Source: Paenibacillus sp. Soil787 (GTDB lineage: Bacteria > Bacillota > Bacilli > Paenibacillales > NBRC-103111). From it: a DNA stretch of 64,000 nucleotides. Every line of letters begins with the position of its first letter. Within the stretch, counting starts at the first letter, position 1. The DNA lies in the NCBI RefSeq assembly GCF_001429545.1, contig NZ_LMSP01000005.1, forward strand, positions 92,345-156,344. Reading direction: 5' to 3'. The notes below the pieces were generated by a model. It did not search any database. It had not been told where the DNA came from and saw only the letters and a program-made list of their open reading frames with translations. This document shows, piece by piece, positions 26,237 to 33,173 of the stretch. The translations under genes and the position numbers were made by a program.

Positions 26237-27193
26237 ATGAATCAAAGTTTTGTATTTCCATTTGCATTTATTGCAGCAAGTATCACAATATTTTCAGTAA
26301 TAGGAGTTATTATTTACTATCGAGTCTTAAGTAACTGGGTACCAGAAAAGCTTGCAACTTTGATTTGGTTTCTAGGAGCCGTTTTCATCTTGTTTAAGTA
26401 CGTGGATCATTACGATGGAATAAAGAATATGACTAAAAACTGGACTATAACAGGTATAATTATAGGGTTCATTGTTATTATTGTCTTGATTAGTGTTAGT
26501 GTAGTTGTAATACTGAGTAAGAAAAAAGGCATGGTAAGGAAATCTAAAAATAAATATAGTAGCTCCAGTAAATCGCAACAGCCACGAATGTTACAAAATA
26601 GATCAGACGATGAAATCTTGAATAGTTCATTTGATCGGTTATCAGGAGCAGAGTTCGAACGTTTGCTTGCGCTATACTTTCGTGATCAAGGCTATAAGGT
26701 TCATGAGGTAGGTGTGGGAGGTAATGATGGTGGAGTAGACCTTGTTATTATTGACCAACGCGGCGAAAGAACGGCAGTGCAAGCAAAATGCTACGCTGAT
26801 CATAACAAAGTAGGGGTACAGATCGTGCGGGAATTGGTCGGGGCAAAGAGGAATCATGGTTGCATTCTTTCCCTATTAATCACTACATCAGACCTAACGG
26901 AACCAGCGAAAAAGGAAGCGGATCAGTTCAAAGTTGATTACTGGCATGGAGCAGTATTGGAACAGAAATTAAAAGCATGGGGGAAATGGCAACCAACCAA
27001 TAAAAGCTTGAAAGCACAACCTGAAAAACAGATAGCTCGGGCGGAAATACAAAGGTCTCAAGCACAAGTGTCTTCTTCGAGAGAAGCGATTTGTTCATGT
27101 GGAGCCCCTATGGTTTTGAGAAAAGGCAGAGAGGGAAAGCAATTTTATGGTTGTACTACATTCCCTAAATGCAGACATACGAAGTCATTATAA
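26237..27193 (+). CDS. Membrane-anchored Mrr-like restriction endonuclease with C4 zinc finger
   Basis: About 318 aa from ATG 26237 (after TTAGGA); a TTG at 26213 behind GGGGGGAGG is the alternative start. Three hydrophobic segments at the N-terminus (FAFIAASITIFSVIGVIIYY; LATLIWFLGAVFILF; GIIIGFIVIIVLISVSVVVI) anchor it in the membrane. A basic linker leads to an Mrr_cat domain: GAEFERLLALYF, GNDGGVDLVI and AVQAKCY give the E, D and Q-x-K residues of the Mrr-type site. A topoisomerase-type zinc finger ends the protein (CSCGAPM, then FYGCTTFPKC). Mrr proteins cut methylated or otherwise altered DNA. Membrane anchoring suggests action on DNA as it enters, which is an inference. It starts just after the DUF2357 stop codon, so co-transcription is likely. 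Confidence 0.8.
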   Translation: MNQSFVFPFAFIAASITIFSVIGVIIYYRVLSNWVPEKLATLIWFLGAVFILFKYVDHYDGIKNMTKNWTITGIIIGFIVIIVLISVSVVVILSKKKGMVRKSKNKYSSSSKSQQPRMLQNRSDDEILNSSFDRLSGAEFERLLALYFRDQGYKVHEVGVGGNDGGVDLVIIDQRGERTAVQAKCYADHNKVGVQIVRELVGAKRNHGCILSLLITTSDLTEPAKKEADQFKVDYWHGAVLEQKLKAWGKWQPTNKSLKAQPEKQIARAEIQRSQAQVSSSREAICSCGAPMVLRKGREGKQFYGCTTFPKCRHTKSL

Positions 27194-27199
27194 AATTGG

Positions 27200-27232
27200 A
27201 ACCCTAGGAGCTTAACGCTTCTAGGGTTTTAT
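27200..27232. terminator. Terminator between convergent Mrr-like and XRE genes
   Basis: AACCCTAGGAGC (27200-27211) pairs with GCTTCTAGGGTT (27217-27228), one mismatch and a 5-base loop, followed by TTTTATC. It can serve both convergent genes. A degenerate copy of this element recurs at about 30842-30870 next to an XRE fragment. Confidence 0.75.
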
Positions 27233-27256
27233 CAATGTTTATTTCGCTTGAGTTGT

Positions 27257-27481
27257 CTATTCATCAACTTCAACCAAATCAATAATCTCCCGTATATCCT
27301 GTATTTCCAGCGCCTCAGCAACCCTCTCAATATGGCTAAAATTAATATTCTCCCGTTTCCCATTTGCCAACTCACTTAGCGCGGCATGCCTAACATCCGA
27401 CAGCCTGGATAATTCACGCAAGGAGATGTTGCGCTTTTTAGTAAGTTCACGGCTAGATTTATTGCTTTTTAAATGCGTCAA
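27257..27481 (-). CDS. XRE/Cro-type small regulator
   Basis: A 74-aa helix-turn-helix protein: RNISLRELSRLSDVRHAALSELANGKRENINFSHIERVAEAL is the whole domain (quoted here only as positions ~17-58; key residues are R22-ELSRLSDV and ALSELANGKR), followed by the conserved tail IREIIDLVEVDE. The start is uncertain: the TTG at 27481 has no clear ribosome site and the frame runs about 12 codons further up. It converges on the Mrr-like gene and may repress the small genes transcribed rightward from about 27.5 kb. A fragment of a close paralogue lies at 30874-30940. Confidence 0.7.
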   Translation of the reverse strand: MTHLKSNKSSRELTKKRNISLRELSRLSDVRHAALSELANGKRENINFSHIERVAEALEIQDIREIIDLVEVDE

Positions 27482-27779
27482 TCTGGCCGCGAAATTGACA
27501 TATTTATTGGTGTTAGATTATATCGAACGATGCTCTATTAAAAGAAGTTAAAACAAGCCGACATCAATACAGTAAAATTGTCGGCATGTATTGAACTAAA
27601 TCGTTCTATTGGCACTTTTGGAGTTTTTTAGAAAGCGGTTGTAAAGCAGAAGATATATTCTCCTTTAATAATGAAGCAAGGTGATTAAATAAAAGAGATA
27701 AAGAAGATTTGGACGTCCGTTATCTCATAGTTCAATCATCTATGTTTTCTAGCCTAAATTTAAGGGAGATGAGTTTACG

Positions 27780-28355
27780 ATGGCAAATATTGTAGAAGTT
27801 CGTGTTGCAGCATTTATTGATAATGATTGGATTTTCTTCTCAAGTAATTCAAGTTTTCATTATTATTTTGAAGGTAACAATCGTGGTTTCACTTACTACA
27901 CTGAAAATCAACCAAGTTTATTCAAAATGGCACAGCATGCAGTTGTGAACTTTAGTTCTAAGACGGTTCAAGTTTACAATGCAGTAGGTCCAACAAGACA
28001 GAAATCGGTAAACTTTGTAACTGGCGAAACGACTTATCAAGCAGGACAAACAGACACAAGTAAGATGAATTCGAATTGGTCGTTTAACTCAGCTGGTACT
28101 GAAGCATCTATTTGGATGCGTGGTGCTTCTTCAAATCCTCAAGTTAATTTATCACCTGATATTGATTGGGATTACAATATTAAAGTAAAACAAAATGGCG
28201 AAGTATCTGTTCAAGGATACCATGACGGGTATCCTAACCATGAAATTTACAAACGTGTTGATTCAGGTACTCCTATTGAGATTTATAGATTCAATAAACA
28301 GACTGTATTATCTTTAGCCGCACCAATGGAGCATTCCATGAATATTACAAACTAG
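27780..28355 (+). CDS. DUF3238-like protein
   Basis: A 191-aa protein without signal peptide or membrane segment. The pattern VRVAAFIDNDWIFF near the N-terminus, then GNNRGFTYYTENQ (about residues 33-45) and later QGYHDGYPNHEIY (about 150-162), matches what I remember of DUF3238 proteins from Bacilli. It is rich in Asn, Ser, Tyr and Trp and predicted mostly beta. Its function is unknown. The ATG follows AAGGGAGATGAG and a terminator closes the gene, so it is monocistronic. Family call moderately sure, no function offered. Confidence 0.55.
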   Translation: MANIVEVRVAAFIDNDWIFFSSNSSFHYYFEGNNRGFTYYTENQPSLFKMAQHAVVNFSSKTVQVYNAVGPTRQKSVNFVTGETTYQAGQTDTSKMNSNWSFNSAGTEASIWMRGASSNPQVNLSPDIDWDYNIKVKQNGEVSVQGYHDGYPNHEIYKRVDSGTPIEIYRFNKQTVLSLAAPMEHSMNITN

Positions 28356-28366
28356 TCTTTTAAAGA

Positions 28367-28414
28367 GACCTTACGTCAGGTAGACATATTCTACTTTACG
28401 CAAGGTCCCTTTTT
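28367..28414 (+). terminator. Terminator of the DUF3238-like gene
   Basis: GACCTTACGT pairs with ACGCAAGGTC (imperfect, long loop), followed by CCTTTTT, 12 bases after the stop codon. Confidence 0.6.
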
Positions 28415-28506
28415 ATATGGAAAAATTTGCACATTAACATAAATTGCATTAAGCTAAAATATATAAAAATTGGAAAAATAAATTAAATTAGAAAGAAGGG
28501 ATAGTT

Positions 28507-28956
28507 ATGAAGAAGATGCTAGGAATTACATTTGTAGTTGCAGTGCTTGTTTGTCTTGTAGTAGGGGCATTATTTATTTCAAATAAATCAGATAATCCAA
28601 CTAATAAATTTTTATTACCAAAGGATTATACAGGGTGGGTAGAAGTAACATTCGCCCAAACAGATTCTACAGCATTAAAAAATGAAGGAAATAATATTAT
28701 ATTTGAAGTCCCTCCATCTGGAAAAATAAAGACTTCAAGTAAAAACGTAACGGGTCCCATGAGATTTTATTATGTTGATGAAAAGGGCACACAAAAAGAA
28801 ATTCCTACTAATGTGGAAATGATTCATGGTGTCTCTACTAGTTCCGCAACAATAGGAAAAGCAGATGGCAAATCAGAAGATATAACAGAAAAACTTAGCT
28901 TTTATGTAGGTACAAAAGAACAGTGGGATCAAGTAAGACCTTCCAAGGAACCATAA
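28507..28956 (+). CDS. DUF6843-like membrane-anchored or secreted protein
   Basis: A 149-aa protein. Residues 1-26 form a signal or anchor segment (MKKMLG, then VVAVLVCLVVGALFI) without a proper lipobox. The exterior part begins FLLPKDYTGWVEVTF, followed by VPPSGKIKTSS and ends with FYVGTKEQWDQ. This matches the DUF6843 pattern (plan from memory: FLxPxxYxGWVxVxF, TSS, YVGTxEQ). Function unknown. The ATG is preceded by GAAAGAAGGG at good distance. It stands alone between terminators. Confidence 0.6.
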   Translation: MKKMLGITFVVAVLVCLVVGALFISNKSDNPTNKFLLPKDYTGWVEVTFAQTDSTALKNEGNNIIFEVPPSGKIKTSSKNVTGPMRFYYVDEKGTQKEIPTNVEMIHGVSTSSATIGKADGKSEDITEKLSFYVGTKEQWDQVRPSKEP

Positions 28957-29036
28957 GTCCTGCATCTTAACTAAAAGTAAAAGGAGCCCTCAGGGGCAAT
29001 GTCATTAGGATAAGGCGCAAGGCCAAAAATCAAGAA

Positions 29037-29077
29037 AAAGAGCAGGTTATCGAAAAGATAGCCCGCTCTTTTTTTGT
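29037..29077 (+). terminator. Intrinsic terminator
   Basis: AAAGAGCAGGTTATC pairs with GATAGCCCGCTCTTT (two non-Watson-Crick positions), loop GAAAA, followed by TTTTTTT. It is preceded at 28981-29030 by a compact motif (GGAGCCCTCAGGGGCAATGT and onward) that looks like a structured or conserved non-coding element I cannot name. Confidence 0.65.
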
Positions 29078-29154
29078 ACGAAAAATAGAAATGGACTGGA
29101 CAAACAGGTGGAAATGTGTGGCGAAGCCCCTTAAAAAACGAGGAGGTTACGCCA

Positions 29155-29229
29155 ATGAATGAGTACGCGAATTCGTTAAAAAAAACGCTGACATCCCTCA
29201 TACGAGAAATGTCAGCAGCACCTCCTTAG
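29155..29229 (+). CDS. 24-aa peptide with strong ribosome site
   Basis: AGGAGG (29141-29146) lies 8 bases before ATG 29155, opening a 24-codon frame MNEYANSLKKTLTSLIREM and a short AAPP-type tail. The middle is an amphipathic helix. Its stop codon overlaps the stop of the convergent YvrJ-like gene by 3 bases, and its 3' half contains a GCTGACA/TGTCAGC stem. It could be a real small peptide of the split-sigma cassette or a leader. No family recognised. Confidence 0.35.
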   Translation: MNEYANSLKKTLTSLIREMSAAPP

Positions 29230-29387
29230 TCCTTTGATATTTTTTTAATTAACTCTGTAATTACTAATTCGATTCTATCTAACCGCTTTTGTACATTGAG
29301 CAATACAAAAAAAGTCACAGAGATAGGAAAGCCTAGGTCAGTTACGATTTTAACGATTTGACTGGCATCTAGAATAGTAGTATCCAT
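29226..29387 (-). CDS. YvrJ-family small membrane protein
   Basis: A 53-aa protein starting at ATG 29387 after AAGGAGG. It opens MDTTILDASQIVKIV, then LGFPISVTFFVLLNV forms one hydrophobic helix, followed by QKRLDRIE and a short charged coil ending KKISKD. This is the YvrJ (PF12841) pattern of one membrane helix with a GFPI motif and a basic coil. In Bacillus subtilis yvrJ lies next to sigO-rsoA. Here a SigO/RsoA-like pair is divergently encoded 160 bases away, repeating that association. Function unknown; possibly holin-like or a signalling accessory. Confidence 0.7.
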   Translation of the reverse strand: MDTTILDASQIVKIVTDLGFPISVTFFVLLNVQKRLDRIELVITELIKKISKD

Positions 29388-29549
29388 TGTGACTAACCTC
29401 CTTATCTTACTAGTAAAAAATTTATTAGATTAAACAACCGTAAGGAATTTACAAAAAATCCTTAATTTACGTCCAATAGACATTATATGTTGTAAAAAAT
29501 GTATTAATTTTACTTACTAAGTGAGAGGAGAAGTAGAGGGGGATGGTGA

Positions 29550-29879
29550 GTGGCAAATGAGTTTCCATTAATAGAACAATGTCGGCAAGTGTTAAGAAGA
29601 TTTGCGTGGCGAATGCAGTATAGGGCTCGAAAACAGATGAATCATGAACTTTTATCGATAGACCTTAATTATGCCCAAAAAACGGAGGGGAATCTGAACA
29701 TCTACGTTGTTGAATTAGTTCAAAGCATCCAGTCCGAGAAGGGCCGCTACGTCATTAAAAGGATTTACTTAGACGGCTTGAATGAAAAAGAAGTAGCTAA
29801 TGAACTTCAAATATCTCAACAGGCGGTGAGTAAATGGAAAAAGAAAGGCTTGGAGACTATGAGGAGGCAAGGGTTTTAG
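29550..29879 (+). CDS. Sigma-70 region 4-like protein (SigO-like half)
   Basis: A 109-aa protein from GTG 29550, 7 bases after GAGGGGG. The C-terminal half is a sigma region 4 helix-turn-helix: YVIKRIYLDGLNEKEVANEL, then QISQQAVSKWKKKGLETMR. There is no region 2. The next gene overlaps by 46 bases and looks like the missing region 2 partner, as in the split SigO/RsoA factor of Bacillus subtilis, where the two proteins together make a working sigma. With the YvrJ-like gene nearby the assignment as a SigO-like cassette is reasonable; a phage or Tn916-type orphan regulator is the alternative. Confidence 0.65.
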   Translation: MANEFPLIEQCRQVLRRFAWRMQYRARKQMNHELLSIDLNYAQKTEGNLNIYVVELVQSIQSEKGRYVIKRIYLDGLNEKEVANELQISQQAVSKWKKKGLETMRRQGF

Positions 29880-30052
29880 AAGATTTATTACAAAAGGCGC
29901 AGGGTGGTGATAAAGGAAGTATCGAGATCATCTTGCAATATTTTGAGGAGGAAATTATATATCTTGCTAAATTTATTAAGATGCCAAAAGAGGATGCAAT
30001 ACAGACGTTGAAGTTGGAGTTGATTGAATATATCTTTCAAAAAAGCAAGTAG
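29834..30052 (+). CDS. RsoA-like / HTH_16 co-sigma protein
   Basis: A 72-aa protein from ATG 29834 (GGTGAG just upstream), overlapping the region 4 gene by 46 bases in another frame. The pattern LLQKAQGGDKGSIEIILQYF, then EEDIIYLAK-like and MPKEDAIQTLKLELIEYI is that of sigma region 2 fragments such as RsoA or the HTH_16 proteins of Tn916-type elements. The overlap implies translational coupling and fixed stoichiometry with the region 4 protein. Target promoters are unknown. Confidence 0.6.
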   Translation: MEKERLGDYEEARVLEDLLQKAQGGDKGSIEIILQYFEEEIIYLAKFIKMPKEDAIQTLKLELIEYIFQKSK

Positions 30053-30080
30053 AAAACGGGTAAACTCGGGGAGAAGGGAG

Positions 30081-30131
30081 ATGGGAAAGAATAATACTAA
30101 CGTGGATTGGGAAGATAGGAGCAACCATTAA
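30081..30131 (+). CDS. Possible 16-aa peptide
   Basis: GGGAGAAGGGAG abuts ATG 30081, giving MGKNNTNVDWEDRSNH. It lies 28 bases after the RsoA-like gene. Very short and unrecognised; listed only for its ribosome site. Confidence 0.15.
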   Translation: MGKNNTNVDWEDRSNH

Positions 30132-30180
30132 ATGTATGCTTCTTTTTTTATTAACGTAAATATAAAATCAACCTTTTTCT

Positions 30181-30369
30181 TTGTCATTAAAGTTGGAAAA
30201 GTATTTATGGGCTTTTATTAAATTTGGACAAAGTCAGAGGGGAATTCTTCAATCTGAAGAAGTCATTAAAGGATATTGGGTTGGAGTAGGAAAAGGAATG
30301 ATCTTTTTTCGACTAAATAATAAGATGTTAACGGTTGAAAACACTAATGCGTTTATTGCCATTGTGTAA
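30181..30369 (+). CDS. Small hypothetical frame
   Basis: A 62-codon frame opening with TTG (no good ribosome site). It contains KLEKYLWAFIKFGQSQRG and YWVGVGKGMIFFRLNNK. Composition is protein-like with several aromatics, but I recognise nothing and the start is poor, so it may be a fragment. Confidence 0.25.
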   Translation: MSLKLEKYLWAFIKFGQSQRGILQSEEVIKGYWVGVGKGMIFFRLNNKMLTVENTNAFIAIV

Positions 30370-30412
30370 TATGGTATCGTAATCATATACATTCAAATAG
30401 GCGGTGATTATT

Positions 30413-30682
30413 ATGGATGAAGTACGAACTACAGAAGACTTAATGGAACAGTTATCAAACATGAACAGAGAGAATTCTGTGCGCCAGGTCTTTATTCCTG
30501 GAAAAGGGAAATTTACAATTGTTCTACAAGAGGAAGATCCTAATTCCATTGCCACGGATATTGAATTAAATCCTTACCTAAAACAAATGATGAATGAGAG
30601 TATGGAAGCATATAAAGTAGGGCGAACAAAGTCCACATTAGAGTTACTAAAATCCTTATCTCCAAAGGATTTTAGTAAATGA
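30413..30682 (+). CDS. Probable type II antitoxin
   Basis: An 89-aa acidic protein from ATG 30413, 8 bases after GGCGG. It begins MDEVRTTEDLMEQLSNM, has a beta-like VRQVFIPGKGKFTIVLQEED and ends KSLSPKDFSK. Its stop overlaps the ATG of the next frame (ATGA), the usual layout of antitoxin-toxin pairs. The following frame is recognisably a broken ParE/RelE-type toxin, which supports the antitoxin call. It has no obvious DNA-binding domain. Confidence 0.5.
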   Translation: MDEVRTTEDLMEQLSNMNRENSVRQVFIPGKGKFTIVLQEEDPNSIATDIELNPYLKQMMNESMEAYKVGRTKSTLELLKSLSPKDFSK

Positions 30683-30842
30683 AATCCAATCAGGTGATTT
30701 GGCCTGAACCCATTGTCGAGAAACTGCGTTCTTTTCGCAGCGAGCATTTTACCGGAAGAAACGTACGATTTTATAGTACAACTATTTTGGAGTCCGAGGA
30801 TCTTCTTTTGAACCCAATCCTTGGCCGGGCTTATTTGTTGAA
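30679..30842 (+). pseudogene. Broken RelE/ParE-type toxin
   Basis: The frame begins MKSNQVIWPEPIVEKLRSF and later reads ESEDLLLNPILGRAY, both as in small RelE/ParE-like toxins. Between them the expected coding (LPEETYDFIVQL) is present only in another frame, so two compensating one-base indels have occurred. The gene then loses its C-terminal half: after GRAY the sequence becomes LLKILGAL and stops in bases that match the terminator between the Mrr-like and XRE genes. It is thus truncated by a rearrangement at about 30838-30842. The cognate antitoxin upstream is intact. Confidence 0.6.
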
Positions 30843-30940
30843 AATCCTAGGTGCCCTCTAGGGTTTATTACTTTCATTCAAGGCAATTTTCATTATCAAC
30901 ATCAACTAGATCAATAATCTCTCTAATATCTTCGATGTTA
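30842..30940 (-). pseudogene. 3' fragment of an XRE regulator (paralogue of 27257-27481)
   Basis: On the minus strand 30940-30874 reads NIEDIREIIDLVDVDNENCL and stop, closely matching the C-terminal tail of the XRE gene at 27257. The flanking 30842-30870 also resembles that gene's terminator. The fragment breaks off at 30940, where a fragment of the DUF2357 gene begins in the opposite reading sense. This is a chimeric junction between remnants of two genes. Confidence 0.65.
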
Positions 30941-31002
30941 TGACACTGGATCGGGAGCATTTGGATTTGGCGAGTTCAGTTTTGGGGATTGGGTTGGAGT
31001 AG
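30940..31002 (+). pseudogene. 3' fragment of a DUF2357 nuclease gene (copy B)
   Basis: Twenty codons reading MTLDREHLDLASSVLGIGLE then TAG, nearly identical in DNA and protein to the last codons of the DUF2357 gene at 23890-26190. Upstream homology ends abruptly at the XRE fragment. It is the smallest of three decayed copies. Confidence 0.75.
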
Positions 31003-31100
31003 GGGATCTAACAAATGTAGTAAAACACTTAAAGCAACCGATATGACGTTGTTATTTATCATAATTACGATAAAACAAGGATATGAAAGGAGGGGGAGAT

Positions 31101-31379
31101 ATGCCGCAAATTAGACCTGTATCCGATCTGCGAAATAATTTTGCTGAAATATCAAAAATTGTTCACGAAAGCCGCGAGCCCGTTTTTCTTACGAAGAATG
31201 GATATGGTGATATGGTTGTCATGAGTATTGAGCAATATGAGAGTATTCAGCTCGAGAATGAGATTTTTATAAAGTTGAAAGAAGCGGAACTCGAAGCGAA
31301 GAATTCAGATGTACGTTATAGCCACTCTGAGATTTTCGATAAAATAAAGAGCCAACTCAACAATGGAAAAGACATATAG
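31101..31379 (+). CDS. Phd/YefM-family antitoxin, orphan
   Basis: A 92-aa protein from ATG 31101 behind GGAGGGGGAGA. The N-terminus MPQIRPVSDLRNNFAEI is the Phd/YefM DNA-binding fold. The central VFLTKNGYGDMVVMSIEQYE is the classic beta-strand segment, followed by an acidic disordered-type tail that would bind a RelE/YoeB/Doc-type toxin. No toxin gene follows; a terminator comes 41 bases after the stop codon. It is either an orphan antitoxin protecting against a toxin elsewhere or the remains of a pair. Confidence 0.8.
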   Translation: MPQIRPVSDLRNNFAEISKIVHESREPVFLTKNGYGDMVVMSIEQYESIQLENEIFIKLKEAELEAKNSDVRYSHSEIFDKIKSQLNNGKDI

Positions 31380-31419
31380 AAGCAACACAAAGAACTGGTG
31401 GCTTAAAATCTCTTTGATC

Positions 31420-31467
31420 AAAAAAAGGTACAGTTTCTCAAATTATGAGGAGACGGTACCTTTTTTT
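31420..31467 (+). terminator. Intrinsic terminator of the Phd gene
   Basis: AAAAAAAGGTACAGTTTCTC pairs with GAGGAGACGGTACCTTTTTTT-type sequence (a few mismatches), loop AAATTAT, ending in seven T. Good terminator shape. Confidence 0.75.
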
Positions 31468-31583
31468 CTGTATAATTAAGGTATCGAATTTTAGTGGGTG
31501 GATCCAACTCAAAAACTCTTATTGATTGAGCAATTAGGCATTAATGAAAACAAACAGTAACTACACTTAGAGGAGCCGCGCTG

Positions 31584-31631
31584 ATGGAAAAGAAGTATAG
31601 GTTAAGCTATGGAGCAACTAATTTAATCTAA
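31584..31631 (+). pseudogene. Truncated start of an unknown gene
   Basis: AGGAGCCGCGCTG precedes ATG 31584 and the frame reads MEKKYRLSYGATNLI before a stop. It looks like the first 15 codons of a gene whose remainder was replaced; DUF2357-like sequence begins 44 bases later. The opening resembles DUF1819-type starts but is too short to assign. Confidence 0.25.
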
Positions 31632-31674
31632 TTAACTGAACTAGATGTTGTGGGGAAATATTACAGTTATTATT

Positions 31675-32265
31675 TTCCCTTTTTGCCTAATTCGACGAGC
31701 TTAATGGAGAAGTTCTTGGACGAGATTATCATGGATAGTCCGGAGAAAGCCTATGAGCGGACGACTAGGCCGCGTGGGACGAAGGAGTATTATGGGAATA
31801 AGTTGTCTGGAAAAAATGTATTGGTTGGGGCTTTGAGGGAAGTCTCCCAGCTTGAGATGGCGCTGAAGTATAAATTCTATCATGTGCCACTAGAGATTAT
31901 CTCAGACCATAAGCTATTAACACAGATAGAGTACATAGCACTCTATCAATCACTTAAGGAGTTCCGATCTTCAGGTGAAGTAGGGATTCATTGGATTGGC
32001 AAAGTACTTGACTGGAAGGTAGTGAAGCGCAAGGAGATTATTGAACGACCAGCGAGACGTGGTACCGAGGAAAAGCTGTATGTGAAGTTTACGGTGGAGA
32101 GATGGTTAAAGCGGGAAAAGCCGATTGTTCCTGGTGGTCTTGAGAGACCGAGGAGGACTTGATGGGTGGCGTGAGCAGCGACGCTTGGGGCGTGTAAAAG
32201 TGGAGTTAGATCATAATCAGGTGGATTTGGCTGGAAATGTACTGGGGGTTAGGCTCTGGGAGTGA
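31675..32265 (+). pseudogene. 3' part of a DUF2357 nuclease gene, frameshifted (copy C)
   Basis: From 31675 the sequence matches the DUF2357 gene near 25540 and onward. The first ~150 bases are almost identical (FLPNSTSLMEKFLDEI, TRPRGTKEYYGNKLSGKN) and then diverge to a second lineage (REVSQLEMALKYKFYH). A stop after GLERPRRT at 32162 is caused by a frameshift: the next frame carries on as WREQRRLGRVKVELD to a TGA at 32265. The N-terminal three quarters, including the catalytic core, are missing, so this cannot be functional. Confidence 0.75.
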
Positions 32266-32389
32266 ATGGTTGAATCGAGTTAGGATTGGAGCAGTTGGAT
32301 ATAGGTTTATCGTGTAACGGGATACAGTGATATGGAACAGTAAATATATGTTATACTAAATAAAACTGATATTGAAGGGGCTGTATGAT

Positions 32390-32639
32390 ATGAAATGGTC
32401 TGAAATTTGCAGCCATTTCCCCAGTCGATTTGTTTTAGTAGAAGCAATTAAAGCAGTTTCAAAGAATCGTTTACGTACGATTGAAGAAATGACAGTTGTA
32501 GAAGAATCCTATAAACGCTTGGGAAGGTTATAAAATCCACCATAAGGAGAATCCTGAGCGTGAATTTTATGTTTTTCATACCAGTAAAGAAGAAATTGAA
32601 GTTATTGAGGAATATTTCACAGGAATTCGAAAATCATGA
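32390..32639 (+). pseudogene. Small gene with one-base frameshift, upstream of a retropepsin-like remnant
   Basis: ATG 32390 (GAAGGGG upstream) opens MKWSEICSHFPSRFVLVEAI and stops at RLGRL. One extra base near TATAAACGCT shifts the frame: the continuation EGYKIHHKENPEREFYVF runs to the TGA at 32639 in another frame. Together they make the ~80-aa conserved protein I know from Bacilli, normally followed by an aspartyl-protease-like gene. Here both are broken. Confidence 0.55.
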
Positions 32640-32707
32640 TGGAACTTAGACTTGAGAATGGTCTTCCGATAATTTCATTTTCGTTAGTCTATCAGGAACA
32701 AAAAATG
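32636..32707 (+). pseudogene. N-terminal remnant of a retropepsin-like aspartic protease
   Basis: Overlapping the previous stop (ATGA), the frame reads MMELRLENGLPIISFSLVYQ then EQK and a stop. The start matches bacterial retropepsin-like proteins, whose active site would come shortly after this point and is missing. A one-base shift would add only MNIEFD. Non-functional remnant. Confidence 0.5.
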
Positions 32708-33173
32708 AATATTGAATTTGATTAGACCCTGTCTTTAGGATAGGGTTGTTTGTTTTATTTAGACTATATTTTTTCCCTAGTGTAAAATATTAGTGATAAA
32801 TGTGAAACTGGTGAGTAAAAGATTATTAGGGCTGTGGACTGATTGGGGACGCGAATTGTTGCGTCTCCAATATTTATATGAAGAAACTTTAATTCATTAC
32901 GAGTAGAATTTAATGCTCGCATGGACAAAATGAACAGGGGTTAGACTCCCCAAGCTTCTCTGAACCCTCTCCATGCAGGCGAGACAAAGTGAACTTTAAT
33001 GTGATTATTTCGAGAAAAAGTGACACTTTCGGAAAAAGTACGACAATGTTTCGAGGGAAATGATAAAAATATAGAGAATTTCACTTTCTTCCACTTTGCA
33101 TTAAAGCTAGAATCTGATAGGATAGAAAGAAAGACGATAGATTTAGTAAGAATTAAAAGGAGGCACCTTTTCC
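32708..33173. other. Intergenic region upstream of cysD
   Basis: About 465 bases. It includes a hairpin at 32843-32870 (TTGGGGACGC with GCGTCTCCAA, one G-T pair, no T tract) and, near 33003-33050, a repeated CGAGAAAAAGTG / CGGAAAAAGT element that could bind a regulator or be part of the cysD promoter. A SAM riboswitch or T-box was looked for and not seen. Base composition changes here from AT-rich to more balanced. Confidence 0.4.

Noticed and set aside
31584..31631. Remnant of a BREX BrxA/DUF1819 gene
   Set aside because: Only 15 codons remain; similarity at this length is not evidence.
32843..32870. Hairpin upstream of cysD as terminator or riboswitch
   Set aside because: No T tract and no recognised riboswitch core; too little to call.
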